Shown here in pieces: positions 61,201 through 64,000 of a stretch of 64,000 nucleotides of DNA (the first letter of the stretch is position 1; each line of letters opens with the position of its first letter). This DNA comes from Girardinichthys multiradiatus (taxonomy: Eukaryota > Chordata > Actinopteri > Cyprinodontiformes > Goodeidae): assembly GCF_021462225.1 (NCBI RefSeq), contig NC_061797.1, positions 34,808,147-34,872,146 of the forward strand, in the 5' to 3' direction. A program made the translations under genes and the position numbers. The notes below the pieces were generated by a model that did not search any database, had not been told where the DNA came from, and saw only the letters and a program-made list of their open reading frames with translations.

Positions 61201-63760
61201 GGCTTGAAATAATCATTATTTAAGTAATTGTCATCCCAGATAACAATAGATGATACCATGACTGCCCATCCACATACAGGATGGAGATGCTCTGTGCAGG
61301 TTTCAATCTATGACTTTATTTCCCTGTACAAATGAGTTGGAGGAGCATGAAGACAACTTCCCACCCAGTATGTTTCCACAGTTAAACTAAAAGTAGTTCA
61401 GGTTTTGATGATTCCTCATTAAGAATTACATCACATTTCCTGGGGCTGGAGATGCTCTAAGCAGCTCAGGAATTTTGACTTGTTAAGTCAAATGTATTAA
61501 CAATAGGAATACCAACGGAGTGGCAAAAACAGTGGGAATCCACTTCTAAAGTGCCAATAGAGGTGGATCTTAGCTTTAGATATAAAGACGTGTTTCTTTG
61601 ATAAATATTGACTTAGCATTCTGGGTTTGAACACAAACATTTCAAAGACTCAGCTGCGGACCAAAGCCTTGTGATACCTGAAGATGAATTTTAAAATGTA
61701 TGCTTTGCTAGACAATGGAGGATTATTAGGCTCTCTGCCTTATTGGTAAACTTCTTGTTTTGTATCACTGGATACAATTCAGCGGTTCAGATGTTAAGAC
61801 TTTTGGTTCTAATAGTTCAGAAAGGGCAATGCACAGTTTATAAACATGCAGTGTAAGATAAAAGTATTGCTTATGATAACCGCAAAGCACATTACAACTA
61901 TTGGAAAATTAACAAACCCATTTGTCTGTGGCCAACCTTATTGTGCATTCGTTAATAATGACAAATCAAACTCTAATAGCCAATTTACTTTCCATATAAA
62001 GACAATGGAATGGTTTTCTCCTTTCTCCTGCAATGCTTTGACATGGATATTTCTCTTTCGTCTGCATTTTCTGTTCCCATGTAGAAACGTGTCATAGACA
62101 GCATGTCTCCCCCCAGTTCAATGCAGAAACAGTAAAGAAAACCTTTTGCATTTTATGTGGAGCTCAATCTCGGGGGACACCTTTTCACTTTACACTTCGA
62201 ACCAGACATAAATAAAATATCACAAAAGTCTCTGACTCAACAAAAGTCTCTTAATCTCACAAAATGATTTTAAAGAAGTCTAGAGGGGGATGAGTTTGTT
62301 TTTCATGTGTAAATCCGTGGACACAAGATTTGACAAAAAGCAGGCGTTTAGCTTTCTTCTGTTTTGTAAAGAAATAAAAGGGAAATGGGAGAGAAAAGCA
62401 CCAGACAGGCAGAAGATGACAGAGAGAAAAAGGCTAAAGAGATAACCAGAACAATCCATCAGGACCTGAGAGGGAAAAAAAAGATGGCAGCCTCAGTCAT
62501 CCATTGAAGGAAAGAAGAGGTGTAAAGGGAGAGTGAAGGAGGTCAGAGAAGGAGAGCGCAGGTGATGGTATTATGCTGCTTGTGTCACAGCAAGATAAAG
62601 GCTCTTCTGCCGCTTGGCTGTCATCTGCATTGCACACAATATCCCCTTTATTCACAATATCACCCCTTTCTATTTTGCTTCATCTGCCACCTTGGTGGAG
62701 CAACTCCCAATGTTCTTCACTTTTTCTCTTCCCATCACACCACTGCCAACAATACTGCAGACATCATTTCCTATCATCCTCTGTTCTGCTCCCTCTTATG
62801 CCCTAAAGAAAACTGTATCTTGCAGATGCTGCTGCCCTTTTTTTCTCACGTATATATCAAGAGTATTCCTGCCTTTTTCCCTCTGCTCACATTCCATCTC
62901 TTAATCTTACATAGTTCTTAGTAGTAGGCCAATATTTCAGTGTCACATGTTGCTTCTATTTCCTGTTGTAATATAGCAAGTTCAGTACATGACTGTGATT
63001 TTATGGTCAGCCCTGCTTTTACTAGCATGCACCCCCTCGCTTTGCCTTTTCAGATGCTGTTTGTTCCATAATGGAATTTTTTATGTTTTATATTTTTTAG
63101 AGAAAACAAACTCACAATTTTAGGTTTGCTCCAAAAAGTAAAATTTGCCACTAAACAAAATTAACTCTCTCAAACTGTGCAACAGACATCCCTGGACAGA
63201 AATATCCACAAAAGTAATGTCCAGTCTTTTAACTGCTTGCAGGAATTTTTCTTTTTTTATAACAAGGTATATATTTGAAATATGGCCATAAAGTATTAGA
63301 TTTCTCAGATAATTTAAGTTTTAATAGCATATGGCACATATACCAAATTGTTTATGTTAATAAAATAACTCCTACTGGATTATGCAGTACCCATAATGTC
63401 TTAACTCATTTTTTAACAGTTTGCATTTTAATTCATGGTTACCTTCAAAAACGGTCAATCAATTGTAAGATTTTATTAATTTTTCAACCTTTCAATACAT
63501 AGACAAATGCACAATTATTGCTCACCTTACACATGCTTCTTTTTGTGTTTCTAACAAAGGTTGGCAATACATACACATGCATGTGTTCAAGCTGAAGTCA
63601 CTAAACCATGAAGAGACAGGGTGAAGTTCATTGCTCACCTTGGCTGGCTGGATCAATGGCAGCGTGCCTACACCAAATCCCTCCCACAAACAGACCTGAA
63701 TAAACAGACACAAAGCATTTACACAGGCACTGATAATCCGCTAATCCATATAACCTGCTT
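58220..63760. other. Non-coding, nothing recognised
   Basis: AT-rich. A T20-type run near 60498-60518 and a C/T-rich section at about 62610-62890 are present. The 119-codon open frame at 62562-62921 lies in the C/T-rich section and has no recognisable domain. Confidence 0.4.
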
Positions 63761-63930
63761 TCTAATCAACACACACACATACCCAAACATACATATGCAC
63801 GCACACACACACCTGCACTCAGGAGTGCATACGTATACTGATACTGAGTACATATAGGAGCACAAGCAGCCAAGTGTGCATAAAAGCAGGAAAGGCACAC
63901 TTCTACACACTAATGTTTGCATGCACACAG
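63761..63930. repeat. CA-rich degenerate repeat region
   Basis: Interrupted CA and CACG runs, with ACACACACAC at 63771-63779 and 63800-63812. The open frames in both directions across it are simple-repeat artefacts. Confidence 0.7.
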
Positions 63931-64000
63931 GCACACACAAGTGACTTTTCCCTATTATCCTTTCTGACCTCCTCTGAGGGGTATGGTTGATAGTCCCATG

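Noticed and set aside
62562..62921. 119-codon open frame
   Set aside because: Lies in a C/T-rich tract. Three overlapping frames are open and no domain is visible.

Overview
The window looks like AT-rich chromosomal DNA of a ray-finned (teleost) fish. It holds many Tc1-like DNA transposons in several families, L2-type LINEs that end in a (CTTGC)n tail, Ty3/Gypsy LTR elements, hAT-like MITEs, a tRNA-headed SINE-like repeat and long microsatellites. No prokaryotic signals, rRNA, tRNA genes or CRISPR arrays were seen. The species cannot be named from what is visible.

Only one host protein-coding exon is convincing. It lies at 35007-35146 on the + strand and encodes the start of the first Ig domain of an MDGA-family GPI-anchored adhesion protein, closest to MDGA1. 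The window is therefore best read as intron and flank of a large mdga1 gene. No other mdga1 exon could be found by eye. Two further exon-like stretches, near 29.2 kb and 49.8 kb, are speculative.

Layout: 1-656 is a Gypsy-type LTR on the minus strand. 2605-4474 holds a nearly complete Tc1 transposon between microsatellites. 5800-9321 is a degenerate L2 LINE with an LTR-like insertion in its 3' region. 12110-13700 is an unusual L2-tailed element carrying a small membrane-protein ORF on the minus strand. 15120-16660 is another L2 relic, split by a MITE. 17226-17765 is a Rex1-like LINE relic. 18860-19955, 24309-24830, 36571-37560, 39422-40480, 44500-45890 and 52327-53150 are decayed Tc1 copies of several families; the one near 45 kb is split by an LTR. 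27700-28170 is a G-rich island. 42262-42635 is SINE-like. 55727-58219 is an internally deleted Gypsy element whose LTR is related to the one at the window start. The rest is AT-rich sequence with no recognisable gene.

The mobile elements record a sequence of events: LTR into LINE, MITE into LINE, LTR into Tc1, and Tc1 between microsatellites. The main leads are the small transmembrane/coiled-coil ORF at 13.2-13.5 kb, the palindromic deletion junction in the Gypsy element at 55.95 kb, the 19-bp hairpin at 38.85 kb and the (TG)n tract in the mdga1 splice acceptor.
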